Assembly (NCBI RefSeq): GCF_900101755.1
Contig: NZ_FNAE01000001.1
Coordinates: 1,550,001 to 1,614,000, forward strand
Direction of reading: 5' to 3'
Length of the DNA stretch: 64,000 nt
Source: Ectopseudomonas alcaliphila
GTDB lineage: Bacteria; Pseudomonadota; Gammaproteobacteria; Pseudomonadales; Pseudomonadaceae
Of the stretch, positions 51,061 to 59,699 are shown in pieces (positions within the stretch are counted from its first letter, which is position 1; every line of letters starts with the position of its first letter). The position numbers were made by a program, and so were the translations under genes. The notes beneath the pieces were generated by a model. It saw nothing but the letters and a program-made list of their open reading frames with translations. It did no database searches and was not told the DNA's origin.

Positions 51061-51796
51061 AAGCACTTCTGCCGCCACCGTTCTGATCACCGGCTCCAGC
51101 CGTGGCATCGGCCGCGCCATCGCCCTGCGCCTGGCGCGCTCGGGCCATGACATCGTCCTGCACTGCCGTTCGCGTCGCGACGAAGCCGAAGCCGTGCAGA
51201 AACAGATCACCGAACTGGGTCGCCAGGCGCGCATCCTGCAATTCGACGTGTCCGACCGCGCCGCCTGCCGCGAGGCGCTGGAGGCCGACGTCGAGCAACA
51301 CGGCGCCTACTACGGCGTGGTGTGCAACGCCGGCCTGACCCGTGACGGCGCCTTCCCGGCGCTGTCCGAGGAGGACTGGGATCAGGTGCTGCGCACCAAC
51401 CTGGACGGTTTCTACAACGTGCTGCACCCGCTGACCATGCCGATGATTCGCCGCCGTGCGCCAGGCCGTATCGTCTGCATCACCTCGGTGTCAGGGCTGG
51501 TCGGCAACCGTGGCCAGGTCAACTACAGCGCCTCCAAGGCCGGCGTGATCGGTGCCGCCAAAGCGCTGGCCATCGAGCTGGCCAAGCGCAGGATCACCGT
51601 CAATTGCGTAGCGCCCGGCCTGATCGATACCGAGATCCTCGACGAGCTGGTACCGGTGGACGAGATTCTCAAGATGATCCCGGCCGCCCGCATGGGCACT
51701 CCCGAAGAGGTGGCCGGTGCGGTGAACTTTCTGATGTCCGACGAGGCGGCGTACATTACGCGCCAGGTCCTCGCGGTGAATGGTGGTTTGTGTTGA
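51053..51796 (+). CDS. 3-oxoacyl-ACP reductase (FabG-type SDR, ApeQ-like)
   Basis: 247 residues from the ATG at 51053. NADPH-binding is TGSSRGIGRA (near residue 13), NAGLTRDGAF follows, and the catalytic Ser-Tyr-Lys are in SVSGLVG, then NYSASKAGV. It reduces beta-ketoacyl-ACP in each polyene cycle, with the dehydratases acting next and no enoyl reductase seen, which fits a conjugated product. The stop overlaps the next ATG by 1 nt. Confidence 0.92.
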   Translation: MTESTSAATVLITGSSRGIGRAIALRLARSGHDIVLHCRSRRDEAEAVQKQITELGRQARILQFDVSDRAACREALEADVEQHGAYYGVVCNAGLTRDGAFPALSEEDWDQVLRTNLDGFYNVLHPLTMPMIRRRAPGRIVCITSVSGLVGNRGQVNYSASKAGVIGAAKALAIELAKRRITVNCVAPGLIDTEILDELVPVDEILKMIPAARMGTPEEVAGAVNFLMSDEAAYITRQVLAVNGGLC

Positions 51797-53022
51797 TGAA
51801 ACGTGTAGTCGTCACCGGCATGGCCGGCATCACCTCGCTGGGCAGCGACTGGCCAACCATCTCGGCCGCGTTCAGGGCCGGCAAGAGCGGTATCCGCCGC
51901 ATGGACGAATGGGATCGTTTCACCGAGCTGAACACCCGCCTGGGTGGCCCGGTGGATGACTTCGTCCAGCCCAAGCACTGGAACCGTAAGCAGACGCGCA
52001 GCATGGGCCGGGTGTCCAAGCTGGCGGTGTACGCCGCCGAGCGCGCCCTGGAGCACGCCGGCCTGCTCGGCGACCCGTGCATCGCCGACGGGCGCATGGG
52101 CGTGGCCTGCGGCTCGTCCACTGGCAGCACCGAGGAGGTCAAAGCCTTCGGCAACATGCTGCTGAACTCGGTAGCCGACGGCCTCAACGCCAACTCCTAC
52201 ATCCGCATGATGCCGCACACCACCGCGGCCAATATCAGCATTTTCTTCGGCCTCAAGGGCCGCCTGATTCCCACCTCCAGCGCCTGCACCAGCGGCAGCC
52301 AGGGCATCGGCTACGCCTACGAGGCGATCAAGTTCGGTCGCCTGAAGATGATGCTCGCCGGCGGCGCCGAGGAACTGTGCGCCACCGAGGCCATGGTCTT
52401 CGATGCGCTCTACGCCACCAGTCTGAAGAACGACGCGCCACACACCAGCCCGCGCCCCTATGACACAGGCCGTGACGGCCTGGTGATCGGCGAGGGCGCC
52501 GGCATCCTGGTACTCGAAGAGCTGGAGCACGCCCTCGCCCGTGGCGCCACCATCCATGCCGAGATCGTCGGTTTCGGCTGCAACTCCGACGGCCAGCACG
52601 CCACCAAGCCGGTACAGGAAACCATGCGCGGCGCGATGCAGTTGGCACTCGATGACGCTGGCCTGGAGCCCTCGGCAATCGGTTACGTCAACGGCCATGG
52701 CACGGCCACCGAACAGGGCGACGTCGCCGAGACCCTGGCCACCAGCAGCCTGTTCGGCGCGCAGATGCCGATCAGCTCGCAGAAGAGCTACCTCGGCCAT
52801 ACCCTGGGCGCCTGTGGCGCGCTGGAGTCCTGGTTCAGCATCGAGATGATGAATTCAGACAGCTACGTCTACACCCTGAATCTGGACGAGATCGACCCGG
52901 CCTGCGGTGAACTGGACTATCTGCGCGGCGAGTTCCGCCAGATGAGCCATGAGTACGTGATGAACAACAACTTCGCCTTTGGTGGCGTGAACACCTCGCT
53001 GATCTTCAAACGCTGGCACTGA
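51796..53022 (+). CDS. Beta-ketoacyl-ACP synthase (ApeR-like)
   Basis: 408 residues from the ATG at 51796, with the FabF-type active site: cysteine in TSSACTSGSQG (near residue 163), histidine in HGTATEQGD (near 300) and KSYLGHTLGACG (near 334). It is the second KS of the operon; in characterised systems such a KS handles early or starter condensation. It is the last gene of the tightly overlapping run. Confidence 0.9.
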   Translation: MKRVVVTGMAGITSLGSDWPTISAAFRAGKSGIRRMDEWDRFTELNTRLGGPVDDFVQPKHWNRKQTRSMGRVSKLAVYAAERALEHAGLLGDPCIADGRMGVACGSSTGSTEEVKAFGNMLLNSVADGLNANSYIRMMPHTTAANISIFFGLKGRLIPTSSACTSGSQGIGYAYEAIKFGRLKMMLAGGAEELCATEAMVFDALYATSLKNDAPHTSPRPYDTGRDGLVIGEGAGILVLEELEHALARGATIHAEIVGFGCNSDGQHATKPVQETMRGAMQLALDDAGLEPSAIGYVNGHGTATEQGDVAETLATSSLFGAQMPISSQKSYLGHTLGACGALESWFSIEMMNSDSYVYTLNLDEIDPACGELDYLRGEFRQMSHEYVMNNNFAFGGVNTSLIFKRWH

Positions 53023-53048
53023 CCTTCAACTGACAAGGAACATGGATG

Positions 53049-53450
53049 ATGTCTCGTTTCACTCGATTTGGTCTGATCGTTGCGCTGCTGCTGGGCGTCG
53101 CAGCCTGTACGTCGAAACCGGTGATGAACATTGAGAACCGCACCCCCGCGTCGGCGGTCAGGAGTGAGGATGATATGCGCCGCGCTATTCTCGCCGCCCT
53201 GCAGAACCGTCAGTGGACGGTCGAGCGTGCCGACCGGGGCAACATCATGGCGTTGATCCAACGCCGCAACCACCAGGCCGAGATCACCATCCCCTACAGC
53301 GCGTCGAGCTACTCGATCCGCTATCGCGACAGCCAGAACCTCGACTACAAGAACGGCAAGATCCACCGCAATTACAACAAGTGGATCCATAATCTGGACC
53401 GCAGTATTCAGCAGGAATTGAGCAAGTCTTCCCTCTACATGCACCAGTGA
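53049..53450 (+). CDS. Small lipoprotein, unknown function
   Basis: 133 residues from the ATG at 53049 (an ATG at 53046 is also in frame; AAGGAA gives better spacing to 53049). The lipobox VAAC follows a hydrophobic run. The remainder is rich in Arg/Asn/Tyr with no motif I know. It follows the ApeR-like KS by 26 nt and precedes another exported protein by 17 nt, so it may be co-transcribed with the polyene operon. Confidence 0.72.
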   Translation: MSRFTRFGLIVALLLGVAACTSKPVMNIENRTPASAVRSEDDMRRAILAALQNRQWTVERADRGNIMALIQRRNHQAEITIPYSASSYSIRYRDSQNLDYKNGKIHRNYNKWIHNLDRSIQQELSKSSLYMHQ

Positions 53451-53467
53451 TATTCAAGGAGATACCC

Positions 53468-53908
53468 ATGCAAGCCAAAATCTGGACCACTGCCGCACTT
53501 CTCTCCGTCGCTCTGCTGCCCGGCCTCAGCCAGGCGCGCGACACCGCTCATTTCCTGGACTTCCAGTCGGTAGTCAACGAAGCCACCCAGGCTGGTCGTC
53601 TCGACGGTTCGGTGAAGTTCTACCTGAACAAGACGCCGGCTGGCGCACAGATCATCAATGCCAACGTCACCACCAGCCAGAAGACCAACGCCTTCAACAA
53701 GAGTGATGAAGAAGCCTGCAGCTGGGTTCTGCAATCGGCCCTGATCAAGTTGCAGAACGCCGCCAAGGCCGCAGGTGCCAACGCTGTGGTCGACCTGGCC
53801 AGCAACTACAAGAACAAGGAATACCGCGACGACAGCAAGTACGAATGCCATGCTGGCGCCATCATGGCCGGTGTCGCACTGAAGGCCAAATACGCCAAGG
53901 TGAAGTGA
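53468..53908 (+). CDS. Exported protein of the family often mislabelled 'excinuclease ATPase subunit'
   Basis: 146 residues from the ATG at 53468, preceded by AAGGAG. A signal peptide ends near residue 24 (GLSQA before RDTAHF). The mature part (DFQSVVNEATQAGRLDGSVKFYL, then NAFNKSDEEACSWVLQSAL, NAVVDLASNYKN, and YECHAGAIMAGVAL) matches a family frequently but wrongly named excinuclease; it has no ATPase motifs. Periplasmic. Two cysteines (in EACSW and YECH) may form a disulfide. Confidence 0.78.
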   Translation: MQAKIWTTAALLSVALLPGLSQARDTAHFLDFQSVVNEATQAGRLDGSVKFYLNKTPAGAQIINANVTTSQKTNAFNKSDEEACSWVLQSALIKLQNAAKAAGANAVVDLASNYKNKEYRDDSKYECHAGAIMAGVALKAKYAKVK

Positions 53909-53927
53909 CGCCACCCGCACTCACGCA

Positions 53928-53950
53928 AAGGCCACCGTCGAGGTGGCCTT
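53928..53950 (+). terminator. Perfect 9-bp hairpin after the exported-protein gene
   Basis: AAGGCCACC (53928-53936) and GGTGGCCTT (53942-53950) pair around GTCGA. The tail (CTCACG) is T-poor, so termination strength is uncertain. It lies between two exported-protein genes. Confidence 0.5.
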
Positions 53951-53973
53951 CTCACGCAAGGAAGCCCTCTCCC

Positions 53974-54561
53974 ATGTCGAAGCTACGTATTACCCTGCCC
54001 TTGCTCGCGGCGCTAACCCTACTCGGCGGTTGCACTGCTACCCGGGTCACGCCGCTAAAGACGGCGGCCGACCAGATGTGCATCGAGGAGAACCCCAAGG
54101 TTCAGGTCAGCGACTTCGTACCCGTGCTGCAGGAAGGCTTCGCCCGACATGGCATCCAGACGCAGCTTTACTCGAAGATTCCCAGGGCAGATTGCCCGTA
54201 CGTGGTGACGTACACGGCTCGCCGCTCATGGGACATGGCGCCGTATCTGTCCACCGCCGAAATCACCATCCTCGGCCCTCGTCGTCAGACATTGGCCAAG
54301 GCCAGCTATCACCTGCGCGGCAAAGGCGGCTTGTCGCTGATGAAATGGCAAGGCACCAAGAGCAAGATCGATCCCGTCATTGACGAGCTGTTGGCCAACG
54401 CCCAGCTGAGCAGCACAATCGCGCAACAGGCAGACTCCACACATGAGCCACGCAAAAGCCTGGATGAACGAGTGCATGACCTGCAACAGCAGAAGCTCGG
54501 CTATGAAGACTATCAACGCGCCTATCGGCAGCTCCTGCTAGAGCACCAGAGCGCGCAATAG
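53974..54561 (+). CDS. Sbp-type small outer-membrane lipoprotein, unknown function
   Basis: 195 residues from the ATG at 53974. The lipobox LLGGC is preceded by a hydrophobic stretch. The central part contains VSDFVPVLQEGFARHGIQTQLYS and YVVTYTARRSWDMAPYLSTAEI; the C-terminal 60 residues are Gln/Glu-rich and probably helical. I do not recognise the family. Position next to two other small exported proteins suggests an envelope role in the pigment locus. Confidence 0.72.
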   Translation: MSKLRITLPLLAALTLLGGCTATRVTPLKTAADQMCIEENPKVQVSDFVPVLQEGFARHGIQTQLYSKIPRADCPYVVTYTARRSWDMAPYLSTAEITILGPRRQTLAKASYHLRGKGGLSLMKWQGTKSKIDPVIDELLANAQLSSTIAQQADSTHEPRKSLDERVHDLQQQKLGYEDYQRAYRQLLLEHQSAQ

Positions 54562-54579
54562 ACCCCCTGAGTGCCGGGT

Positions 54580-55134
54580 TCAGAGCACGAGCGGCACGAA
54601 CATCCAGCTTCGCCCCATGTACTCGCGGTAGGCCTCGCCGAAATAGGCCAGGCACTCGCGCTCCTCACAACGCGCCGCACACCACAGCAGCATGCTGGAG
54701 AGCACCGCCAGCAGCACAATCAGCGCATCGATACGCTTGAAAGCGATGCCCCAGGCCAGCAGCAGCAACGAGCAGTACATGGGATGACGGATGTAGCGGA
54801 AGATGCCGCCCGTCACCAGCTGCGACGTGCGCTCGAAGGCAAACAGCTCATCATCCTGACGCTGCGTACCCGCCTGGCCAAAACGGCGCATCTGGTACAC
54901 ACCCGCGAACAGCACCAACAGCGAAAGACTCAACAGCACCCAGGATATGCGCTGATGCAGTTCACCCCGGTCGCCGAACCAGGACGGTGCATTGAGCACC
55001 AGCATCACCGCCATCGCCTCCCAGGCAAGAAAACGATAGAACCCGTGACTGCGTGGATTGCCCAGGGTGCGCCAGGAAATACCCACCAGCACTGCGCTGA
55101 GCATCACAAAAGCCACCAACTGCCAGATCGTCAC
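54580..55134 (-). CDS. Isoprenylcysteine carboxyl methyltransferase-like membrane protein
   Basis: 184 residues with the GTG at 55134, preceded by GGGAGGA. Four to five membrane segments precede the ICMT/PEMT-type signature GGIFRYIRHPMYCSLLLL and RCEERECLAYFGEAYREYMGRS near the C-terminus. Such enzymes are SAM-dependent membrane methyltransferases for small hydrophobic substrates, including lipids. It is divergent from the ketosynthase module at 55198 and convergent with the lipoprotein gene. Confidence 0.8.
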   Translation of the reverse strand: MTIWQLVAFVMLSAVLVGISWRTLGNPRSHGFYRFLAWEAMAVMLVLNAPSWFGDRGELHQRISWVLLSLSLLVLFAGVYQMRRFGQAGTQRQDDELFAFERTSQLVTGGIFRYIRHPMYCSLLLLAWGIAFKRIDALIVLLAVLSSMLLWCAARCEERECLAYFGEAYREYMGRSWMFVPLVL

Positions 55135-55197
55135 TGCATCCTCCCTCTATCCCTGCCTCTGTTACACTGCGTCGCCCGTACGCACCGACCGCCTGCC

Positions 55198-55602
55198 ATG
55201 GATCGCACCCAACTGCACACACTGCTGCCGCACCAGGGCGACGCGCTCTGGCTGGATGCATTGGTCGATCATGACAACCTGAATATCCGCGGACTCAGCG
55301 CCTGGCATCACCTCGACAAGCTTGGCGAAAATGCCTCGCCTTGCCTGTTGTTCGAAGCCGCAGCCCAGCTTTGCGCCGCACATGGTGCCCTATACGGCGA
55401 AGCGGATGCCATCGAAATGGCCCTGGTCGGCAAACTTTCCCAACTCCATCTGCACCCGGTCACACGCAGCGCAGAGCCGCTACTGGTGAGCGCCCAGCAG
55501 GAGGCGCTGAGCCCGACCGGCGCCCTCTACGCCTTTGCCATCCATGCCGGCGCGCAGCCGCTGCTGGAAGGCAAACTGCTGCTGGTGCTCGTCCGTGCTT
55601 GA
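55198..55602 (+). CDS. Hotdog-fold dehydratase/thioesterase-like protein of the second KS module
   Basis: 134 residues from the ATG at 55198. LLPHQGDALWLDALVDHDN near the start resembles the FabA/FabZ and ApeP N-terminus (PHxG), and ENASPCLLFEAAAQLCAAHGAL the central helix, with glutamate in place. It is probably a beta-hydroxyacyl-ACP dehydratase, a relative of the operon's ApeP-like protein (50596-51060). No strong ribosome site is visible, so the start is less sure. It overlaps the ABC ATPase gene by 8 nt. Confidence 0.7.
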   Translation: MDRTQLHTLLPHQGDALWLDALVDHDNLNIRGLSAWHHLDKLGENASPCLLFEAAAQLCAAHGALYGEADAIEMALVGKLSQLHLHPVTRSAEPLLVSAQQEALSPTGALYAFAIHAGAQPLLEGKLLLVLVRA

Positions 55603-56479
55603 GCTACGCGGCGTCAGTTTTCGCTACCCAGGCGCAGACGCCTTCGCGCTGCAAGGCATCGACCTGCAGCTGGAGGAAGGCCAGTGCCTGGGCTTGCTCG
55701 GCAGCAACGGCGCCGGCAAGACCACACTGCTGGCCTTACTCAGCGACACGCTGGCTCTGCAACAGGGAGAAATTCGCTGGCACGGCCCGCGCAGCCTGGG
55801 CCTGGTGCCGCAGCAACTGGCGTTCTACGCCGAACTGACGGTTGCCGAAAACCTCGCGCTGTTCGCCGACCTCTACCGCCTGCAGGGCGCCCAACGCCGC
55901 CAGCGCCTGGAGCTGTGCATCGCCAGCTGCGCCCTCGAAGACAAGCTGCCGCGTCGCGCCGCACGCCTGTCCGGTGGCGAGCAACGTCGTCTGAACTTCG
56001 CCATCGGCCTTTTGCAGCCGGCGCGCCTGTACCTGTTCGATGAGGCGACCGTCGGCGTCGATGCCGGTAGCCGGCAGTTGCTGCTCGATGCCGTAGGGCG
56101 ACTCGCCGCAGAAGGCCATGGAGTGATCTACACCAGTCACTATCTGGACGAGGTCGAGCGCGTGGCCGGACGTATCCTGCTTCTTCATGAGGGCAAGGTG
56201 CGCCTCGATCTGGACAAGCAGCAACTGCTCGATGGTAGCCACGGCCTGCTGCTGGAATGGCCGGAACAGGTACCGGCCGGTTTTCAGGCGCTACTCGGCC
56301 AGCTGCAGCTTAGCGCCGAAACGCTGCCCGACGGCCTACGCATCGGCAATCTGGACAGCCAGCAACTGCTGGCGATCACCCAGTTCCTCGCTGCTCAGCC
56401 GACCCCGCCGAGCCTGCTGCGCTTTGGTCGCCCCTCATTGGAGCAGCTCTACCTGAGCCTCAACGGAGGCCGTCTGTGA
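55595..56479 (+). CDS. ABC exporter ATPase subunit
   Basis: 294 residues with the GTG at 55595. Walker A GSNGAGKTT, signature LSGGEQRR and Walker B RLYLFDEATVG, then the H-loop YTSHYLDEVE, are all intact. The single-domain ATPase with a C-terminal extension is typical of ABC-2 exporters for lipids or polyketides. It overlaps its neighbours by 8 and 4 nt, so it acts with the downstream permease. Confidence 0.93.
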   Translation: MLELRGVSFRYPGADAFALQGIDLQLEEGQCLGLLGSNGAGKTTLLALLSDTLALQQGEIRWHGPRSLGLVPQQLAFYAELTVAENLALFADLYRLQGAQRRQRLELCIASCALEDKLPRRAARLSGGEQRRLNFAIGLLQPARLYLFDEATVGVDAGSRQLLLDAVGRLAAEGHGVIYTSHYLDEVERVAGRILLLHEGKVRLDLDKQQLLDGSHGLLLEWPEQVPAGFQALLGQLQLSAETLPDGLRIGNLDSQQLLAITQFLAAQPTPPSLLRFGRPSLEQLYLSLNGGRL

Positions 56480-57666
56480 GTCCGCTACTGGCGCTGGTGC
56501 GCAAGGAATGCCTACTGCTGCTGCGCGACCCGCATGCGCTGGCCGTGCTGTTCGTCATGCCGATCCTATTTCTCGTGCTGATGGCCGCCGCGCTGTCCAA
56601 CTACCTGAGCGACCAACCACCACCCCTCGACCTTGTGCTCGAAGCCCCGCAGCACAGCGAGGCCAGTGCGTTCTTCCAGCAGGCCTTGCAGGAGCAACTG
56701 CCAGGCAGCCGGGTGCTCGTCAGCAGCGACGAAGCGCTGCCACACATCATCCTGGCCGATGACTTTAGCGAGACGCTGCTGGATACACCGCATATAGGCC
56801 CCGCACTGACCTATCCCGCGCGCGTCGACAGTCAGACCCGTCAGCGCCTGCGCGCCGCCGTCAACATCGCCCTGGCCCAGACCCGCCTGCTCGCCTACCT
56901 GGAAGACAGCGACGCACTGCCACAGGACATGGACGCAGAGCAGCGCCTGCAACTCATCCGCCAGCGTACCCAAAGCCAGCTCAGCGAGCTGCAGGTACTG
57001 GCCAGCGGCGAGCTTAGCGGCAAGGCCAACGCCAGCCAGTTGAGCGTGCCAGCCTGGCTGATCTTCGGCATGTTCTTCGTCGCCCTGCCGATGGCCGGCG
57101 GCTTCCAGCGTGAACAGCAGAGCGGCGCACTGCTGCGTTTTCGCGCGCTGGGCCTGAGCCCTGCCACACTGGTGCTGAGCAAGCTACTGCCTTACCTGGC
57201 GATCAATCTGCTGCAGTTCGCCCTGCTGCTGGCCATCGGCGTATACCTGCTACCGCTGCTCGGCCTGAGCGGCCTGAGCCTTCCCGGCGCGCCACTGGCC
57301 TATGCGCTGCTGGCCCTGAGCCTGAGCCTGGCCGCATGCAGCCTCGGCCTGTTGCTGGCCGCGCTGGCGCGTAGCGGCGAACAGGCGTTGCTGCTGGGCG
57401 GCGGCCTCAATATCATCCTCGCCGCAATCGGCGGCATCATGGTGCCCAAGAGCGTGATGCCCGAAGCGATGAGCCAACTGGCGGACATCTCGCCGATGAG
57501 CTGGGCGCTGGACGCCTTCCTGACCCTGCTGGTGGGCCAGGGAACGCTTGCCGACATTGCCCCTGACTGTGCCCGTCTTCTGCTGTTCGCCATACTGCTA
57601 GGCGCCGCCGGGCTTTTCCTGTTCCGCAAACGAGTGCAGCAAACGCAATGGACGACACATTACTAG
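56476..57666 (+). CDS. ABC-2 type exporter permease
   Basis: 396 residues with the GTG at 56476. One N-terminal helix (LAVLFVMPILFLVLMAAALS), a periplasmic loop of about 170 residues and five C-terminal helices are typical of ABC-2 permeases. It is the partner of the upstream ATPase and overlaps the ACP gene by 19 nt. Its cargo is probably a product of this second ketosynthase module. Confidence 0.9.
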   Translation: MSPLLALVRKECLLLLRDPHALAVLFVMPILFLVLMAAALSNYLSDQPPPLDLVLEAPQHSEASAFFQQALQEQLPGSRVLVSSDEALPHIILADDFSETLLDTPHIGPALTYPARVDSQTRQRLRAAVNIALAQTRLLAYLEDSDALPQDMDAEQRLQLIRQRTQSQLSELQVLASGELSGKANASQLSVPAWLIFGMFFVALPMAGGFQREQQSGALLRFRALGLSPATLVLSKLLPYLAINLLQFALLLAIGVYLLPLLGLSGLSLPGAPLAYALLALSLSLAACSLGLLLAALARSGEQALLLGGGLNIILAAIGGIMVPKSVMPEAMSQLADISPMSWALDAFLTLLVGQGTLADIAPDCARLLLFAILLGAAGLFLFRKRVQQTQWTTHY

Positions 57667-57914
57667 AACAAGAACTCAAGCAACTGCTGATCCGTGAGTG
57701 CGACAAGGAAGACGACATCGACTGGCAGAGCATCGCCGATGACGAGCCGCTGTTCGGTCAGCAAAGCCGCATCGCCATGGACAGCCTCGATGCCCTGCAG
57801 GTCTCCCTGGCACTGCAGCAGCACTATGGCGTACGTATCGAAGGGGCCAAGGACGGGCGGCGCATCCTCAACAGCATCGCCAGCATCGCCGCCTTTATCA
57901 GGCAGAAAAAGTGA
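57648..57914 (+). CDS. Acyl carrier protein 3
   Basis: 88 residues. AMDSLDALQVSL places the phosphopantetheine serine at residue 46. It lies between the exporter permease and a KS, overlapping both (19 and 4 nt), so it is a dedicated carrier of the second KS module. Confidence 0.9.
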   Translation: MDDTLLEQELKQLLIRECDKEDDIDWQSIADDEPLFGQQSRIAMDSLDALQVSLALQQHYGVRIEGAKDGRRILNSIASIAAFIRQKK

Positions 57915-59020
57915 CGCCCATCTATCTCCAACGCGGCGCCCTGCACAGCGCCCTTGGCGCCGACCTGCGCGCTGCCGGCGCGGCCCTGCAACACGGCCAG
58001 CTGCCCGTGCCCGGCTCGTTCCTGCTGCATGAACTGCAACAGCCGCGTCCCTATCTGGCCGTCGGCGACAGTGGTGAAAGCCGCGAGCAGCGCTGTGACC
58101 GACTGCTCGGCGAAGCCTTGGGCGACATGCCCGGTGGACTGGATGACTGCCTGCTGATCATCACCAGCACCAGTCTCGACATCAACGATCTCGAACAGCT
58201 CACCGCCGCAAAAGGTGGCTTTCACACGGAGCATTCGACAACGCTCGACCTGCTGGCCGACAACCTGCGCCAGCGCTGGGGCTTCGCCGATGCCTTCACC
58301 CTCAACACCGCCTGCACCAGCGCGGCCAACGGCCTGCTGTACGGCGCCCGGATGCTCGCTGCCGGCCTGTACGAGCGCGTCCTGGTGCTGGCTTTCGAGA
58401 CGCCCAGCGCCATCGCCCAGCAAGGCTTCGGCGCCCTCGATCTGACCAGTCCGAGCGGCGCCTACCGGCCCTTCCACCCGCAGCGCGACGGTCTGATTCT
58501 CGGTGAAGCCTACGCCGCGACACTGCTGTCACGAGAGCCCGGAGCGGCGCCACTGGCGAGGTTGCTCGGCGGCTTCAGCGCCTGCGACACCAGCAACCTG
58601 ACCACCACCCGCGAAGATGGCAGCCATATCGACTGGGTCATGCGTGAAGCCCTGCGTAACGCCGGCGTCAGCGCCGAGCAAATCGGTCTGGTGAAGTTGC
58701 ACGGTACCGCCACCGGCGCCAATGACCGCGCCGAAAGCAATGGCGTGCGCTTGCTGTTCGGCGACGCGCTGCCGCCACTGTGCGTGCTCAAACCCTGGCT
58801 CGGCCATACGCTGGGCGCCTGCGGCCTCAGCGAAACCCTGCTGCTGGTGAACAACCTCGCCAGCCTGCCAGGCCTGGACTATGCGGCCGAGGCGCTGCTG
58901 CCACTCAGCGCCCAGCCGACCAGCATCGCAGCCGACAGCCTGCTGCTGGCCAACTTCTTTGGCTTCGGTGGCAACAACGCCAGCCTGATACTGCAAAGCT
59001 GCGCGGGGAACGAAGCATGA
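57911..59020 (+). CDS. Beta-ketoacyl-ACP synthase of the second module
   Basis: 369 residues with the GTG at 57911 (GTGA overlap with the ACP gene). The active site is intact: cysteine in NTACTSAANG (near residue 132), histidine in HGTATGAND (near 263) and GHTLGACG (near 297). Its ApeO-like shape (short N-terminus, HGTATxxND) suggests it also works with a chain length factor, here encoded next. It is the third complete KS in the locus. Confidence 0.88.
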   Translation: MTPIYLQRGALHSALGADLRAAGAALQHGQLPVPGSFLLHELQQPRPYLAVGDSGESREQRCDRLLGEALGDMPGGLDDCLLIITSTSLDINDLEQLTAAKGGFHTEHSTTLDLLADNLRQRWGFADAFTLNTACTSAANGLLYGARMLAAGLYERVLVLAFETPSAIAQQGFGALDLTSPSGAYRPFHPQRDGLILGEAYAATLLSREPGAAPLARLLGGFSACDTSNLTTTREDGSHIDWVMREALRNAGVSAEQIGLVKLHGTATGANDRAESNGVRLLFGDALPPLCVLKPWLGHTLGACGLSETLLLVNNLASLPGLDYAAEALLPLSAQPTSIAADSLLLANFFGFGGNNASLILQSCAGNEA

Positions 59021-59568
59021 AGCCGGTCATCGCTGCCTGCAGCACTCGCGGAGATGCAAGCCACTCCGACAAGGATCTCAAGGCCGCTCTGGGCCAGTGG
59101 CTGGCCACTCCGCCACGGCGCATCGACCGCATGATCCTGCAGGCGCTGCTGTGCAGCGCGCCACTCAAAGCGCACGTACGCAGCGACTGCGGTCTCTATC
59201 TGGCCTCGCGCCACCCGGCCCGGGCCACCATGGGTGCATTGCTCGATGCCGTATGCGTCCATCAGCGCCAGCCCAAGCCCTTCGAATTCGTCAACAGCGT
59301 GAGCAATGCTGCCGGCTTCCATGTCGCGGCACAGCTCGGGCTGGAGGGACCGAACCTGTTTATCGGCGCCGGGGCGAACGTGTGGAGACAGCTACAGACA
59401 TTGGCTGCTCTTGATCTGGCCGACGGCACCATCACCCAGGCGCTGCTGGTGGTGCTCGACGAGAATGGCGCTTTTCAGGCGCAGGCGGTGTTGATCGGGG
59501 CGCCAACCAAAGCACAGGATTTTGCCGAGCTGACGGCAGGCATCGAAGTCCTTCATCTGCAGCTCTAA
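59017..59568 (+). CDS. Ketosynthase-like chain length factor of the second module
   Basis: 183 residues from the ATG at 59017. The KS-like stretch NSVSNAAGFHVAAQLGLEGPN is intact, but the catalytic TACxS position reads GAGANVW near residue 120, so the nucleophilic cysteine is gone. It is short compared with ketosynthases, like the ApeC-like protein at 34727. A KS-CLF pair with its neighbour is the likely role. It is the last gene of the plus-strand module. Confidence 0.78.
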   Translation: MKPVIAACSTRGDASHSDKDLKAALGQWLATPPRRIDRMILQALLCSAPLKAHVRSDCGLYLASRHPARATMGALLDAVCVHQRQPKPFEFVNSVSNAAGFHVAAQLGLEGPNLFIGAGANVWRQLQTLAALDLADGTITQALLVVLDENGAFQAQAVLIGAPTKAQDFAELTAGIEVLHLQL

Positions 59569-59588
59569 CCTGATTTGTTGATGGCATT

Positions 59589-59664
59589 GGTGGGCTAAAG
59601 CGGAACGCCGCCCGGCCCACCCGACAACTGAGATGCGGCTTCGTAGGGTGGGCTTCAGCCCACC
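59589..59664. repeat. GTGGGC palindromic repeats between convergent operons
   Basis: The stretch contains GGTGGGC...GCCCACC (59589-59621) and GGTGGGC-TTCA-GCCCACC (59647-59664; perfect 7-bp stem), with GTAGGGTGGGC, a repeat common in Pseudomonas. It lies between convergent operons and may terminate both; no long T-run is present. Confidence 0.7.
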
Positions 59665-59699
59665 GCAACCAGCCTCTCAGAACGCAAAGAGCCCCCGCC

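Noticed and set aside
53468-53908. Excinuclease ATPase subunit
   Set aside because: This common label does not fit: signal peptide, 146 residues, no Walker motifs.
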